A stretch of 64,000 bases of DNA from Candidatus Methylacidiphilales bacterium. Lineage in GTDB: Bacteria > Pseudomonadota > Gammaproteobacteria > JASGCS01. A model generated the notes under the pieces. That model had not been told where the DNA came from. It made no database searches and saw only the letters and a list, made by a program, of their open reading frames with translations. Location of the stretch: contig JASGCS010000004.1 of the NCBI GenBank assembly GCA_030054035.1, positions 1 through 64,000 of the forward strand. The letters run 5' to 3'. The position numbers were made by a program, and so were the translations under genes. Shown here piece by piece: positions 41,661 to 50,666 of this stretch; the first letter of the stretch is position 1; each line of letters begins with the position of its first letter.

Positions 41661-43509
41661 CATGGGAAAACCACTCGGTAATTCTGGTGGCAATACTTGC
41701 CTCATCTAAGCTGATTGATGCGTACAGTGCTGATGGCTCTCCATGTTCAATTATAGTTTCCGGGATACCTAAACATAATAAGTTTACCTTGTTTTGCTGC
41801 TGCGAAAAATAAGCACCCACCATAGTACCTGCACCAGCTTCAACTACATGGTCTTCAAGTGTGACAAAATAAGAATGTGATTTTATCAAGCTATCAAGCA
41901 AAGCAGTATTAAGAGGTTTAACAAAGCGCATATCTACAAGTGTCGCGCCTAAGTTTTGCGCGAGAGCCAGGCAATGATGTGTTAATGGCCCGAATCCTAA
42001 TATTGCAAGTTTGCTTCCTTCGCAGAGTAGTCGTGAGGTGCCTAGTTCAAATGATTCAGAGTTTTCACTAGGGATTTTCCCAATTCCACTACCTCTGGGG
42101 TATCTGACAAATGCTGGGCCTGGGTGCTTAAAACCAGTGGTAAGACATTTCCAACACTCTTCCTCATCTGATGGAGTCATGATTAGGGTATTTGGAAGTG
42201 GGAGTAAAAAACCGATATCGTAAATTCCATGGTGGGTCGCGCCATCACCACCAACCAATCCAGCGCGATCAATGGCAAAAAGAACATTATGATTTTGTAA
42301 CAAGATATCATGCAAACATTGATCGTATCCCCTCTGTAAAAATGTTGAGTAAATTGCAACTACAGGTAATAGCCCTTGGCTAGCCATACCACCAGCTAAA
42401 GTAATGGCGTGCTGTTCTGCGATACCAACATCAAAGAGTCGGTCAGGAAACTTTGTGGCAAAAGATCGCAGGCCAGAACCTTCAATCATTGCTGGAGTGA
42501 TTACGACTAGCGTTTGCTCTACCGTTGCTACGTACTGTAACCACTGTGCAAAAATATCAGAAAAAGTTTTTTTCCCAGTTTCTTTACTTAACCCTATTTC
42601 TTGATTGAAAGGTTTTACCCCATGATAGTGGATTGGATCTTGTTCAGCTAATTTATACCCATGTCCTTTTTTAGTTACCACATGAAGTACTGCCACTGAT
42701 TTTGTCTCAGCTAGAGACTGGAGGCTTTGAATCAATTGTGATAATGAATGACCGTCAATTGGACCTCTGTAATCAAATCCAAGTGAGGTGAATAGATTAT
42801 GGGGCTGAAGTAGTTTTAGTGCTTGCTCATCAAATTTTTTAGCTACCGCTTTTATTTGTGGGTGACTTTCTAATATTGAATGTCCCTTTATTCGCACATC
42901 ATGGTAGAAACTAGAGATTGTATTCATGGATTTATGCAATGCTCCAACATTATGTGAGATTGACATATTATTATCGTTTTGAATGATAAGTATATTTTCT
43001 TGTAAGATCCCTGCATGATTGAGTGCCTCAAATGCCATGCCTGCGGTCAAACCACCATCTCCAATAATCACAATTACTTTTTGATTTTTACCTAATCTTC
43101 GTAAAGCAATTGCCATTCCCAGACCTGCACTTATTGAAGTGCCAGCATGCCCAACATCGAATGTGTCATAGATACTCTCACTTTTTTTAGGAAATCCAGA
43201 AATACCCTTAAATGAACGAATGCTTGCGAGAGCAGATTTTCTTCCAGTTAATATTTTGTGGATGTAACTTTGATGCCCGACATCCCAGACTAGTATATCT
43301 TCTGGAGTATTAAAAACAAAATGCACCGCAACCGTTAATTCTAGCGCCCCTAAGCTAGAGGCGAGATGTCCACCGCTTTTTGAAACTGAGTGGATTAAAA
43401 ATTCTTTTAGTTCATGACAAAGTGTTGTGAGTTCTTCAAGTGATAGTTTTTTGAGATCACTTGGAGCGTGTATGGTGTCTAATAACGGAGTGCTTAACGG
43501 CGATGACAT
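41656..43509 (-). CDS. dxs: 1-deoxy-D-xylulose-5-phosphate synthase
   Basis: DXS condenses pyruvate and glyceraldehyde 3-phosphate with TPP, opening the MEP isoprenoid pathway. The 617-residue product shows GGHLASSLGALELTVA, the TPP site GDGGLTAGMAFEALNHAG with NDNNMSISHNVG, the catalytic Glu in DVGIAEQHAITLAGG, and DRAGLVGGDGATHHG. It overlaps ispA by 16 bp, so the first enzyme and the prenyl chain elongation enzyme of the same pathway are coupled. Confidence 0.97.
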   Translation of the reverse strand: MSSPLSTPLLDTIHAPSDLKKLSLEELTTLCHELKEFLIHSVSKSGGHLASSLGALELTVAVHFVFNTPEDILVWDVGHQSYIHKILTGRKSALASIRSFKGISGFPKKSESIYDTFDVGHAGTSISAGLGMAIALRRLGKNQKVIVIIGDGGLTAGMAFEALNHAGILQENILIIQNDNNMSISHNVGALHKSMNTISSFYHDVRIKGHSILESHPQIKAVAKKFDEQALKLLQPHNLFTSLGFDYRGPIDGHSLSQLIQSLQSLAETKSVAVLHVVTKKGHGYKLAEQDPIHYHGVKPFNQEIGLSKETGKKTFSDIFAQWLQYVATVEQTLVVITPAMIEGSGLRSFATKFPDRLFDVGIAEQHAITLAGGMASQGLLPVVAIYSTFLQRGYDQCLHDILLQNHNVLFAIDRAGLVGGDGATHHGIYDIGFLLPLPNTLIMTPSDEEECWKCLTTGFKHPGPAFVRYPRGSGIGKIPSENSESFELGTSRLLCEGSKLAILGFGPLTHHCLALAQNLGATLVDMRFVKPLNTALLDSLIKSHSYFVTLEDHVVEAGAGTMVGAYFSQQQNKVNLLCLGIPETIIEHGEPSALYASISLDEASIATRITEWFSHV

Positions 43510-44309
43510 GTTATTTTGTTATGTAATTCAGCAAGTATCGAATCAATCAGTGAATTATTTTTCCCAATTTGGTAATACGCTTCACTAACTTGACCGTATT
43601 GAATTTCAACTTCTTGTATAAGATCACTTGAAGCGTTATCTTCAAAGTCATCTAAGGTTTGATAAAACAGTCCAAACGTTTTGGTAAAAGATACCAGAGA
43701 ATTTTTAATCAGTGATGGTGATCGCAAGTCCAGTAAGCACAGGGGTAATGTTGCGCAACCATTAAAAAGCATCGCAGTTTTTAATTCATGGCAGTATGTT
43801 TGCTCTTCTTTGCTGCGATCTTGGGGAAATAAATCTAACATTTGACCATAGATCATACCCTGCACCCCACTGATTGTTACTAATTCTTGTAAACAAGCGG
43901 TGATTTGTGCGTGGCTTAACGTATCGCTCATACAAATACTTTGGTATGCCAAAGATTGTAGGGCATCACCTGCAAGTACTGCTGTGGCTTCGTTAAATTG
44001 TTTGTGACAAGAAAATTTTCCTCTTCGATAATCATCATTGTCTATTGCAGGAAGGTCGTCATGTATCAATGAATATGCATGAATTGATTCAAGTGCAATT
44101 GCAAGTGGAATGATTGACACATGGTTGATTTCTAGGATCTCTCCAATCGCAAAACAAAGTTTCGCTCTAACATATTTCCCACCAATCCCACTATAAAGTA
44201 TTGCTTGGCTCAGTATTGGGTGGGTTTTTTGCCCACTTAAAAATGAATTATATAAATTAGAAAACCAATCGTTAAAATTACTATAGGCTTTTGTTGGAAT
44301 TTGTGGCAT
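43494..44309 (-). CDS. ispA: Farnesyl diphosphate synthase (polyprenyl synthetase)
   Basis: IspA joins IPP to DMAPP and GPP to give farnesyl diphosphate. The 271-residue product has the first Asp-rich motif in HDDLPAIDNDDYRRG, the second in QTLDDFEDN, and the GGKYVRAKL entry motif. It is somewhat shorter than E. coli IspA (299), the trimming being mainly at the C terminus. I chose the ATG at 44309; an in-frame TTG lies two codons earlier. It overlaps xseB by 29 bp and dxs by 16 bp, the conserved xseB-ispA-dxs order. Confidence 0.93.
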   Translation of the reverse strand: MPQIPTKAYSNFNDWFSNLYNSFLSGQKTHPILSQAILYSGIGGKYVRAKLCFAIGEILEINHVSIIPLAIALESIHAYSLIHDDLPAIDNDDYRRGKFSCHKQFNEATAVLAGDALQSLAYQSICMSDTLSHAQITACLQELVTISGVQGMIYGQMLDLFPQDRSKEEQTYCHELKTAMLFNGCATLPLCLLDLRSPSLIKNSLVSFTKTFGLFYQTLDDFEDNASSDLIQEVEIQYGQVSEAYYQIGKNNSLIDSILAELHNKITCHRR

Positions 44310-44502
44310 TGTCAATATGGGTCAATTTTAATTTAGCCTGTTCAAGCATAGTTGTTAATTGTTTTGATAGTACCATGCCTTGCTCATAGGTTTGCATCGC
44401 CTCCTCAAATGGGAGCCCATCTTGTTCTAGTTGCCTTACGCAGGATTCAAGTTCTTGCATTAAAGAATTAAAGCTTTTATTTTTTTGTACTTTATTTGAC
44501 AT
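44281..44502 (-). CDS. xseB: Exodeoxyribonuclease VII small subunit
   Basis: XseB forms the small subunit of exonuclease VII, which degrades single-stranded DNA. The 73-residue product has the family core SLMQELESCVRQLEQDGLPFEEAMQTYEQGM (only key residues matter: LE.CV..LE, LPFEEAM..YE.G). It precedes ispA, as is common in proteobacteria. The large subunit gene xseA is not in the window. Confidence 0.93.
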   Translation of the reverse strand: MSNKVQKNKSFNSLMQELESCVRQLEQDGLPFEEAMQTYEQGMVLSKQLTTMLEQAKLKLTHIDNATNSNKSL

Positions 44503-44509
44503 GTATAAG

Positions 44510-45841
44510 CTATTGTAATAAGGTAAGTAAATCTTGAATTTTTTCTACCCCTACTATTTTAATACGAGATTGACTGGATAATCGCTCAACATGCATTGCA
44601 GGAACTGCAGCATGGGTAAATCCGTGTTGCTGGGCTTCTTGGATACGATCGCTTAGTGCAGTAACCGATCGTATTTCTCCTAATAAGCCAACTTCTCCAC
44701 ACACTATCATATGTTGTGGAAACGGAGTTCGGGTGAATGCGGAAATCAAAGCGCAAAGAATTGCCGCATCGATCGCACAATCGGTGATAGAAATTCCTCC
44801 AACTGCATTTACAAATACATCATGACCAGCGAGCGCTACCGTGCTATGTCTTGCTAACACTGCTATCAACATGGGAATACGAGATACATCAATTCCTTGT
44901 CCGTAGCGTTTTGGATACTCGCCATAACTTACATCTACGAGCGCTTGTATTTCCACTAACAATGTTCTTCTTCCTGTCCTAATCGCGGTTGCCACAGAAC
45001 CTGCCATTGGGCTGGAATGTTTTCCTAGGAACAATTCAGATGGATTACGAACATCTTCAATGCCAAGCTCGGTCATAACAAAAACACCTATTTCATGAAC
45101 TGTGCCAAATCTATTTTTTATTGCGCGAAGAATCCTATATTGATTTTGATCGTCACCTTCAAATTGCAAAACTGTATCAACTAAATGTTCTAACACTCGA
45201 GGTCCTGCAAGCACTCCATCTTTTGTAACATGCCCAACAATCAAAATAGTACATCCAGACTCTTTTGCAAAACGAACTAATTGAGATGCGCACTCGCGCA
45301 CTTGTGATACAGTACCGGCTTGACTTCCAACACTGGCGCTTCGAACCGTTTGAATCGAATCTATCACGAGAATATCTAATGAACGCTCTTTCGCCTCCTG
45401 AAGAACTGATTCAATATCAATGGTGCTTATAAACAATAGTCCATTATTATCTAACTTCATTCGAGAGTGTCTTGATAATACCTGTTCAAGCGATTCTTCG
45501 CCACTTGCGTACATAGATTTTTTATCAATTGCTAGACCATTGGCGATTGAGAGTAGTAGCGTTGATTTTCCAATCCCTGGGTCCCCCCCAATGAGCGTAA
45601 CCGATGCAGGCATTAATCCTCCTCCTACGACACGATCAAATTCACTATGGCGACTATCGTATCTAGGTTTTGGTGCATGGTCAACTTGGGATAGTGATAC
45701 CACAGAGTAGGGTTGGGTTAACTCTGACGTTGCGGTTTGGATACTGTTCCACGCACCACAGTGTGTACATTGACCCAACCATTGCGGAAACGCGCTACCA
45801 CAATCCTGACACACGAATTGTGGTTTAGTTTTTTTTGCCAT
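44510..45841 (-). CDS. radA: DNA repair protein RadA
   Basis: RadA is a RecA-like branch-migration ATPase in recombinational repair. The 443-residue product has the N-terminal zinc finger (CQDCG and CTHCGAW), Walker A GGDPGIGKSTLL, the RadA-specific KNRFGTVHEIG motif and a C-terminal Lon-like domain (AGHDVFVNAVGGISI). The start lies 17 bp inside the corC/hlyC-like gene. Length is normal. Confidence 0.96.
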   Translation of the reverse strand: MAKKTKPQFVCQDCGSAFPQWLGQCTHCGAWNSIQTATSELTQPYSVVSLSQVDHAPKPRYDSRHSEFDRVVGGGLMPASVTLIGGDPGIGKSTLLLSIANGLAIDKKSMYASGEESLEQVLSRHSRMKLDNNGLLFISTIDIESVLQEAKERSLDILVIDSIQTVRSASVGSQAGTVSQVRECASQLVRFAKESGCTILIVGHVTKDGVLAGPRVLEHLVDTVLQFEGDDQNQYRILRAIKNRFGTVHEIGVFVMTELGIEDVRNPSELFLGKHSSPMAGSVATAIRTGRRTLLVEIQALVDVSYGEYPKRYGQGIDVSRIPMLIAVLARHSTVALAGHDVFVNAVGGISITDCAIDAAILCALISAFTRTPFPQHMIVCGEVGLLGEIRSVTALSDRIQEAQQHGFTHAAVPAMHVERLSSQSRIKIVGVEKIQDLLTLLQ

Positions 45842-47126
45842 CGCTAGTATCTTGAGTTTTTGCTAAGGTTAGTCTTGCCCACAGTACCATGGTTGAATTT
45901 TTCTTTGTAACCTCAATATCGAATGATTTTTCTCGCAGCACGGTGCCTACCGTTGGAATTTCATTTACTTTATTCAAAATATAACCATTAAAAGTTTTGA
46001 CTTGTTGTGTGTTGAATGTAATAGGAAGATAGCGATTTAGCATGCGAAGCGATGTTGATCCATGAATGAGATACTGAAAAGGCGACTCTTCGACTATTTT
46101 TTTTCCAATCCCAACCATATGCCCGTCGGTGTGAGAGCCAATCATCTCTTCTAAAATATTATCAATGGTGACTAATCCAATGGTATTTCCTAGTTCATCC
46201 AATACCAATGCCATAGGTTGATGAGTTAGTTGAAATTGATTTAGTTGTTGTTGTAAAGAGTTTCCTTCTTGGGTGTATAAAACTTTATCAATAGCTGTGA
46301 TAAATGTTTCTTGGCTTAGTCGTTCACCTAACGCTAACTCTAAAAGATGGCGTGAACGAACAACTCCCAAGGTTTGTGAATAATCTTCCCTAAAAACCGG
46401 CAGGATGCTATGGGAGGCGGTTTGAATAGACCGTTTGATTTCTGACCAAGGACGCGAGCAGTCAATTGCTTCGATCTCTTGTCTCGGGATCATAATTTCT
46501 TCTACATTGATTTGTTCCAAGTCAAGTATTGTCGTGAGCATCTGTTGGTGTTTTTTATGTAGCACTGAATCAGGCATTGTTATCAAAGATTTAATCTCAT
46601 CTTTATTTAGGAACTCCCTTCCTTTATCTCTAGGTCTAGTGAGTGCTCGGATAGGAAGCAATATGATGTTGGTAGCAAGACCTAAAAACCATATTATCGG
46701 TGACAGGATTTTAATTAGAGGTATGCATAAAAAAGCACTCGGTGGGGCGAGATGGTCTGCGTATTCTGTCCCGAGAGTTTTAGGGGCAATCTCAACCACA
46801 ATTAAACTAACAATGGTTAATAAAAAAATTAATTCATAAAGATATTTCGGACCAAGATAATTAATGGTTATGATGGTAACTAAGGTGGCCGCGATATTAT
46901 TGAGAAAGCTGTTTCCAAGTAGCAATAGGCTTAACAATTTATCGGGTTTTTTAATTAAGGATTCTACTGCCTTAGCCTGAAGAGAGCCTTGCCTGGCAAG
47001 GTGGTGCATTCTGTAACGATTAACTGCTAATAAACTTGCTTCTGCAATTGAAAAGAAAATTAGTAGTACCATAATGCATAAGAAAATTGCAATTGCTACG
47101 AAGGGGTTTTGAATAACTTGATCCAT
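45825..47126 (-). CDS. HlyC/CorC-family (DUF21-CBS) membrane transporter
   Basis: The 433-residue product has an N-terminal DUF21/CNNM membrane region (about residues 1-175, with helices around 10-30, 60-85, 90-110 and 130-155), a CBS pair (about 195-330, including IMIPRQEIEAI and LVLDELGNTIGLVTIDNILEEMIG) and a C-terminal CorC_HlyC domain (FQYLIHGSTSLRMLN to the end). Members are linked to magnesium or cobalt efflux, but the substrate here is not known. It starts 18 bp after the CcsA-like gene. Confidence 0.88.
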   Translation of the reverse strand: MDQVIQNPFVAIAIFLCIMVLLIFFSIAEASLLAVNRYRMHHLARQGSLQAKAVESLIKKPDKLLSLLLLGNSFLNNIAATLVTIITINYLGPKYLYELIFLLTIVSLIVVEIAPKTLGTEYADHLAPPSAFLCIPLIKILSPIIWFLGLATNIILLPIRALTRPRDKGREFLNKDEIKSLITMPDSVLHKKHQQMLTTILDLEQINVEEIMIPRQEIEAIDCSRPWSEIKRSIQTASHSILPVFREDYSQTLGVVRSRHLLELALGERLSQETFITAIDKVLYTQEGNSLQQQLNQFQLTHQPMALVLDELGNTIGLVTIDNILEEMIGSHTDGHMVGIGKKIVEESPFQYLIHGSTSLRMLNRYLPITFNTQQVKTFNGYILNKVNEIPTVGTVLREKSFDIEVTKKNSTMVLWARLTLAKTQDTSDGKKN

Positions 47127-47144
47127 TGGTTATATCACTCTAAT

Positions 47145-47978
47145 TTAAATACTTATTACCTTGCTGCCTAAAAAACCCAACAATGAACTACCACTTGCGA
47201 CCGCGCACCATTTCCACAAGGCTTTAGGGGGTATAGCTTTTTTCCACCGTACTAGCACTACTACAGCTATTATGAACCAGCTTATGATAGTAAAAAATAT
47301 TTTTTGGGATAACGTGAATGTGCTTAGCCTAGTTACACCTTCCAGTAACCCAATTGCTATAGTGATAGTGAGAAACACAAAGCTAATAACTAATAAACCA
47401 AAAACCAATTGATGAATTTGTTCAAAGCTTGGAAATCCAAATTCACGGCGAGGGTTTGTGATTGTACTGCTTCTAATTGAGTGGTCTATATAAGACAAAA
47501 CAAAAGACATACAGGTTGCGAATAGTAAAAAAGAGATGGCAAAGAGCGCACTGGTAATATGAAATATTAAAAATGGAGTGAATTGTAATGAATGAGGAAT
47601 GTCGACTAGTATAAAAGGCACTACAATGATTAGCATATTAAGCGGAATAAGTAGTAATGCTATTTGAGGGATGGGGATTAAAAATGAAACCACAAGCCAT
47701 AACCATGACATACCAAGCATGGTATAGTTAAGCGAAAGAGCAAAATCAAAAATATAGTATTCACCAAAGATTATTTGAACACAAATAACTAAGGAGTGAA
47801 AAATTAAAGTTAACAACATTACCCCATGAAACCAACGTGAATTGCTAACTATAACATTTCGAGGATTAGAGCTAACAATCGCACGCTTGACTGTTATGGT
47901 GCCAGCGATAATACTAACACTGTAACAAACCATGCTCATGGCAGTTAACAGTAATACCAATGGATTGAATTGAATCAT
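47145..47978 (-). CDS. CcsA/HemX-like inner-membrane cytochrome assembly protein (YpjD type)
   Basis: The 277-residue product has about eight hydrophobic helices and matches the CcsA/YpjD membrane family (CcmC-like heme handling fold). Position beside the CorC-type gene is common in betaproteobacteria. The heme-handling tryptophan-rich segment of true CcsA is weak here (MSWLWLVVSFLIP), so a direct role in cytochrome c maturation is uncertain. The ATG at 47978 shares a base with the upstream stop (TAATG); an earlier in-frame TTG is less likely. Confidence 0.72.
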   Translation of the reverse strand: MIQFNPLVLLLTAMSMVCYSVSIIAGTITVKRAIVSSNPRNVIVSNSRWFHGVMLLTLIFHSLVICVQIIFGEYYIFDFALSLNYTMLGMSWLWLVVSFLIPIPQIALLLIPLNMLIIVVPFILVDIPHSLQFTPFLIFHITSALFAISFLLFATCMSFVLSYIDHSIRSSTITNPRREFGFPSFEQIHQLVFGLLVISFVFLTITIAIGLLEGVTRLSTFTLSQKIFFTIISWFIIAVVVLVRWKKAIPPKALWKWCAVASGSSLLGFLGSKVISI

Positions 47979-48757
47979 TACCAACTTATGGTTTGATAGG
48001 GGGAAAGCTTTATAGCGATTTTAGTAGTAAGTGAGTGGCAAAGTTCTTGCAAAATGAGTGCTTCTTGCCCCACACGAGTATGAGTTATGTAGACGGGAAG
48101 TTCTGCTAATAATTTAGTATTAATTTCTGAAGCAAGAACTGAAGGGCAGTAGTGTTTTGAGATGTTGGCAAGTTCAAGTTGATCGTTTGGGAATGTACAT
48201 TCCACAATAATCGTCGTGATAGATGGATCTTTGTTGATCAAATTCCAGATAGAGTCGTTTGCGGCCGTGTCACCTGAAAATAATAAACTTTTGCCTTGTT
48301 GATTAGTGACATGAATTGCTGCAGCGGGAACGGAATGATTGACTGGATGCAGCGAAAATGCGTGATAATCAATTTCAATGATTTGATTAAAATCAAGTGG
48401 ATAAAATTTAACCACTGGCTCATCTGAATGAGGTATGGTGGAAAAATCTGGCCAAATTATATTATTTAGTAAATGGGTTTTTATTGCATTAATTGTTTCA
48501 GGTAGTGCGTAAACTTGTAGTGGTTTTTTAAGATATACTTCGAAGTTTAAATCAATTAGTAAGGGTAAAAATAAGATGTGGTCAAGATGGGAGTGAGTAA
48601 GGATTACGGTAGTTATTTTTCTCAAAGACTCAAGTGGGAGTTTTTCAAGACCACTGCCACAGTCAAGTAATACCTGCTCATCAATACACAAACAAGAAGT
48701 GTTCCCGCCATCTTTACAAAACCCACTAGAACAGCCTAGCACTTCAATTTTAGACAT
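47978..48757 (-). CDS. MBL-fold cyclic-nucleotide phosphodiesterase-like hydrolase
   Basis: The 259-residue product has the metallo-beta-lactamase motif HSHLDH in ILTHSHLDHILFLPLLID, a later LLFSGDTAAND metal site and ITHTRVGQE. The blocks NIIWPDFSTIP and the N terminus VLGCSSGFCKDGGNTSCLCID resemble class II 3',5'-cyclic nucleotide phosphodiesterases rather than RNase Z. Hydrolysis of cAMP is therefore the best guess, but a related phosphodiester is possible. It heads an eight-gene minus-strand operon (to folE2). TAAAAT lies seven bases before the ATG. Confidence 0.72.
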   Translation of the reverse strand: MSKIEVLGCSSGFCKDGGNTSCLCIDEQVLLDCGSGLEKLPLESLRKITTVILTHSHLDHILFLPLLIDLNFEVYLKKPLQVYALPETINAIKTHLLNNIIWPDFSTIPHSDEPVVKFYPLDFNQIIEIDYHAFSLHPVNHSVPAAAIHVTNQQGKSLLFSGDTAANDSIWNLINKDPSITTIIVECTFPNDQLELANISKHYCPSVLASEINTKLLAELPVYITHTRVGQEALILQELCHSLTTKIAIKLSPYQTISW

Positions 48758-48764
48758 AGCCTTT

Positions 48765-48770
48765 ATTTTA
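48765..48770 (-). promoter_or_regulatory. -10 element before the phosphodiesterase-like gene
   Basis: The minus strand reads TAAAAT at 48770-48765, seven bases before the ATG at 48757. The predicted transcript would be leaderless. It would drive the long operon that runs down to folE2. Confidence 0.45.
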
Positions 48771-48872
48771 GTGGTAAAAAGCTCATAAAAATGCTTTTTA
48801 TATGATTTAGGGCCAGCAGCGATAATGTATGGATTATTGGAGCGGCTTATTATAAAACCATGAAAAATAGTG

Positions 48873-48878
48873 TATACT
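48873..48878 (+). promoter_or_regulatory. -10 element of the rpsP operon
   Basis: TATACT at 48873-48878 lies 16 bases before the rpsP ATG, giving a leader of about ten bases with no Shine-Dalgarno site. A weak TTATAA sits 17 bp further upstream. The rest of the 137 bp gap between the divergent genes holds only a short AT hairpin (48775-48800). Confidence 0.45.
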
Positions 48879-48894
48879 ATGCAACATAAAAGAT

Positions 48895-49137
48895 ATGGTT
48901 AAAGTTAGACTTTCAAGATGGGGTAAGAAAAATCGTGCATTTTACAAGATTGTGGTTACCGATCATCGCAGACCTAGAGATAGTGGGTATATTGAGTCCA
49001 TCGGATATTACAATCCTTACGCTACAGAGAGCGAGCAATTATTACAACTTGATCAAGAAAAACTTGATTATTGGAAAGGAAAAGGCGCTCAGGTGAGCAG
49101 TAGGCTTAAAGCCCTTTTGAAGAAAAAAGCGTCGTAA
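48895..49137 (+). CDS. rpsP: 30S ribosomal protein S16
   Basis: S16 is a small-subunit assembly protein. The 80-residue product starts MVKVRLSRWGKKNRAFYKIV and has the conserved VTDHRRPRDSGYIESIGYYNP core; length is normal. It opens the rpsP-trmD-rplS cluster, from which rimM is missing. The short leader carries no Shine-Dalgarno site, unusual for a ribosomal protein gene. Confidence 0.97.
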   Translation: MVKVRLSRWGKKNRAFYKIVVTDHRRPRDSGYIESIGYYNPYATESEQLLQLDQEKLDYWKGKGAQVSSRLKALLKKKAS

Positions 49138-49177
49138 ACGCAAAGAGAACTAGTAACTAAAAACAAACTAAAAAAAT

Positions 49178-49930
49178 ATGAAAATTGGGGTAGTAGCCTT
49201 GTTCCCTGAATTGGTAAATCAGGTATTTAATTTTGGCGTTAACCGAAGGGCTAGGCAATTACCGGATTTTTCAATTGAATTTATTGATCTTCGTGAATAT
49301 GGTTTGGGTCCGCACAAAAAAATTGATGACTCACCTTTTGGAGGTGGTAGTGGGATGGTGCTACAGTTTGAGCCATTGGCTAATTGCATAAGAGCTTTGC
49401 GCGCTAAACTACCTAAGGCTAAAGTACTACTTAGTTCAGCTTCTGGCGTACCTCTCAAGCAATCACTTGTTAAGGAGTTTGCACAAGAAAGTGAGTTGAT
49501 TTTGGTGGCCGGAAGGTATGAAGGTGTTGATGAGCGGCTAGTGCACCGAGAAGTGGATCTAGAGTTCAGTGTTGGAGAGTATATATTGAGCGGAGGAGAG
49601 TTAGCACTTATGGTTCTACTAGACTCTTTAATGAGATTGCTACCAGGAGTATTGGGAAATCAAGAATCATTAGCTCTAGAATCGTACAGTGATTCTCTAC
49701 TCGAATATCCGCAATATACCAGACCTCAAGAAATTGAAAATCTTAGAGTGCCAGAGGTTCTGCTGAAAGGCAACCATTCAGAGATTAATCAATGGAGAAG
49801 AGAGCAAATGTTAAAAAAAACATTACAAAGAAACCCAGCACTACTTAAATCTTGCATTATGTCCGCACAAGACCAAGCATATCTTAGTAGTTTAGGTTAT
49901 AATCAAAAACAGTACGGAGAAACATCATGA
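49178..49930 (+). CDS. trmD: tRNA (guanine-N1)-methyltransferase TrmD
   Basis: TrmD methylates G37 next to the anticodon to prevent frameshifting. The 250-residue product has the SPOUT knot signatures GRYEGVDERL and FSVGEYILSGGELA, and the DDSPFGGGSGMVLQFEPL loop. It starts only 40 bp after rpsP, where rimM would normally lie. It overlaps rplS by 4 bp. No ribosome binding site is obvious before the ATG. Confidence 0.97.
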   Translation: MKIGVVALFPELVNQVFNFGVNRRARQLPDFSIEFIDLREYGLGPHKKIDDSPFGGGSGMVLQFEPLANCIRALRAKLPKAKVLLSSASGVPLKQSLVKEFAQESELILVAGRYEGVDERLVHREVDLEFSVGEYILSGGELALMVLLDSLMRLLPGVLGNQESLALESYSDSLLEYPQYTRPQEIENLRVPEVLLKGNHSEINQWRREQMLKKTLQRNPALLKSCIMSAQDQAYLSSLGYNQKQYGETS

Positions 49931-50295
49931 GAAATAAATCTATTACCGCAGTGGAAGCCCCACACCTAAGAGAAGTACCAACGAATATAAGACCCGGCGA
50001 TGTGCTAGAGGTTATCATGAAGATTCAGGAAGGCGGCAAAGAACGTTTGCAAACCTTTGAAGGTATATTGATTGGATATAAACACAGGGGTATTGCGACC
50101 TCAATACTGCTTAGAAAACATTCACACGATGAAGGAGTTGAACGAAGAATTTTTGTTCACAGTCCTCTCGTCCATAGCATTAAACGATTAAAGCGAGGAA
50201 TTGTTCGCAGAGCTAAACTATACTATCTCAGAGAGCGAGAAGGAAAAGCAGCTAGAATTAAGGAAAAGTTTGAAAGTAAAAGTAGTAGCGTGTAA
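49927..50295 (+). CDS. rplS: 50S ribosomal protein L19
   Basis: L19 sits at the 30S-50S interface. The 122-residue product has the conserved RPGDVLEVIMKIQEGGKERLQTFEG and the C-terminal RRAKLYYLREREGKAARIKEK. It overlaps trmD by 4 bp. The N terminus differs from the usual MNLIxxLE start but length is right. Confidence 0.96.
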   Translation: MRNKSITAVEAPHLREVPTNIRPGDVLEVIMKIQEGGKERLQTFEGILIGYKHRGIATSILLRKHSHDEGVERRIFVHSPLVHSIKRLKRGIVRRAKLYYLREREGKAARIKEKFESKSSSV

Positions 50296-50631
<336 letters not shown>

Positions 50632-50642
50632 AATTTAAAATA

Positions 50643-50659
50643 TAAAATCTTTATTGGAG
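50643..50659 (+). promoter_or_regulatory. -10-like element and ribosome binding site before pcnB
   Basis: TAAAAT (50643-50648) is followed by TTGGAG (GGAG at 50656-50659), which ends seven bases before the pcnB ATG at 50667. The ribosome binding site is clear; the promoter is a weak guess in a T/A-rich 35 bp gap. Confidence 0.4.
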
Positions 50660-50666
50660 TACTTTT

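Noticed and set aside
48775-48800. AT-rich hairpin (AAAAAGC and GCTTTTT, 10-base loop) upstream of rpsP as a terminator or regulatory leader
   Set aside because: Only two G-C pairs in the stem and it lies between divergent genes upstream of both promoters, where a terminator is not expected.
48758-48894. tRNA or small RNA gene in the largest intergenic gap
   Set aside because: No cloverleaf, no TTCG-type T-loop and no CCA end could be found; the gap is accounted for by two promoters.
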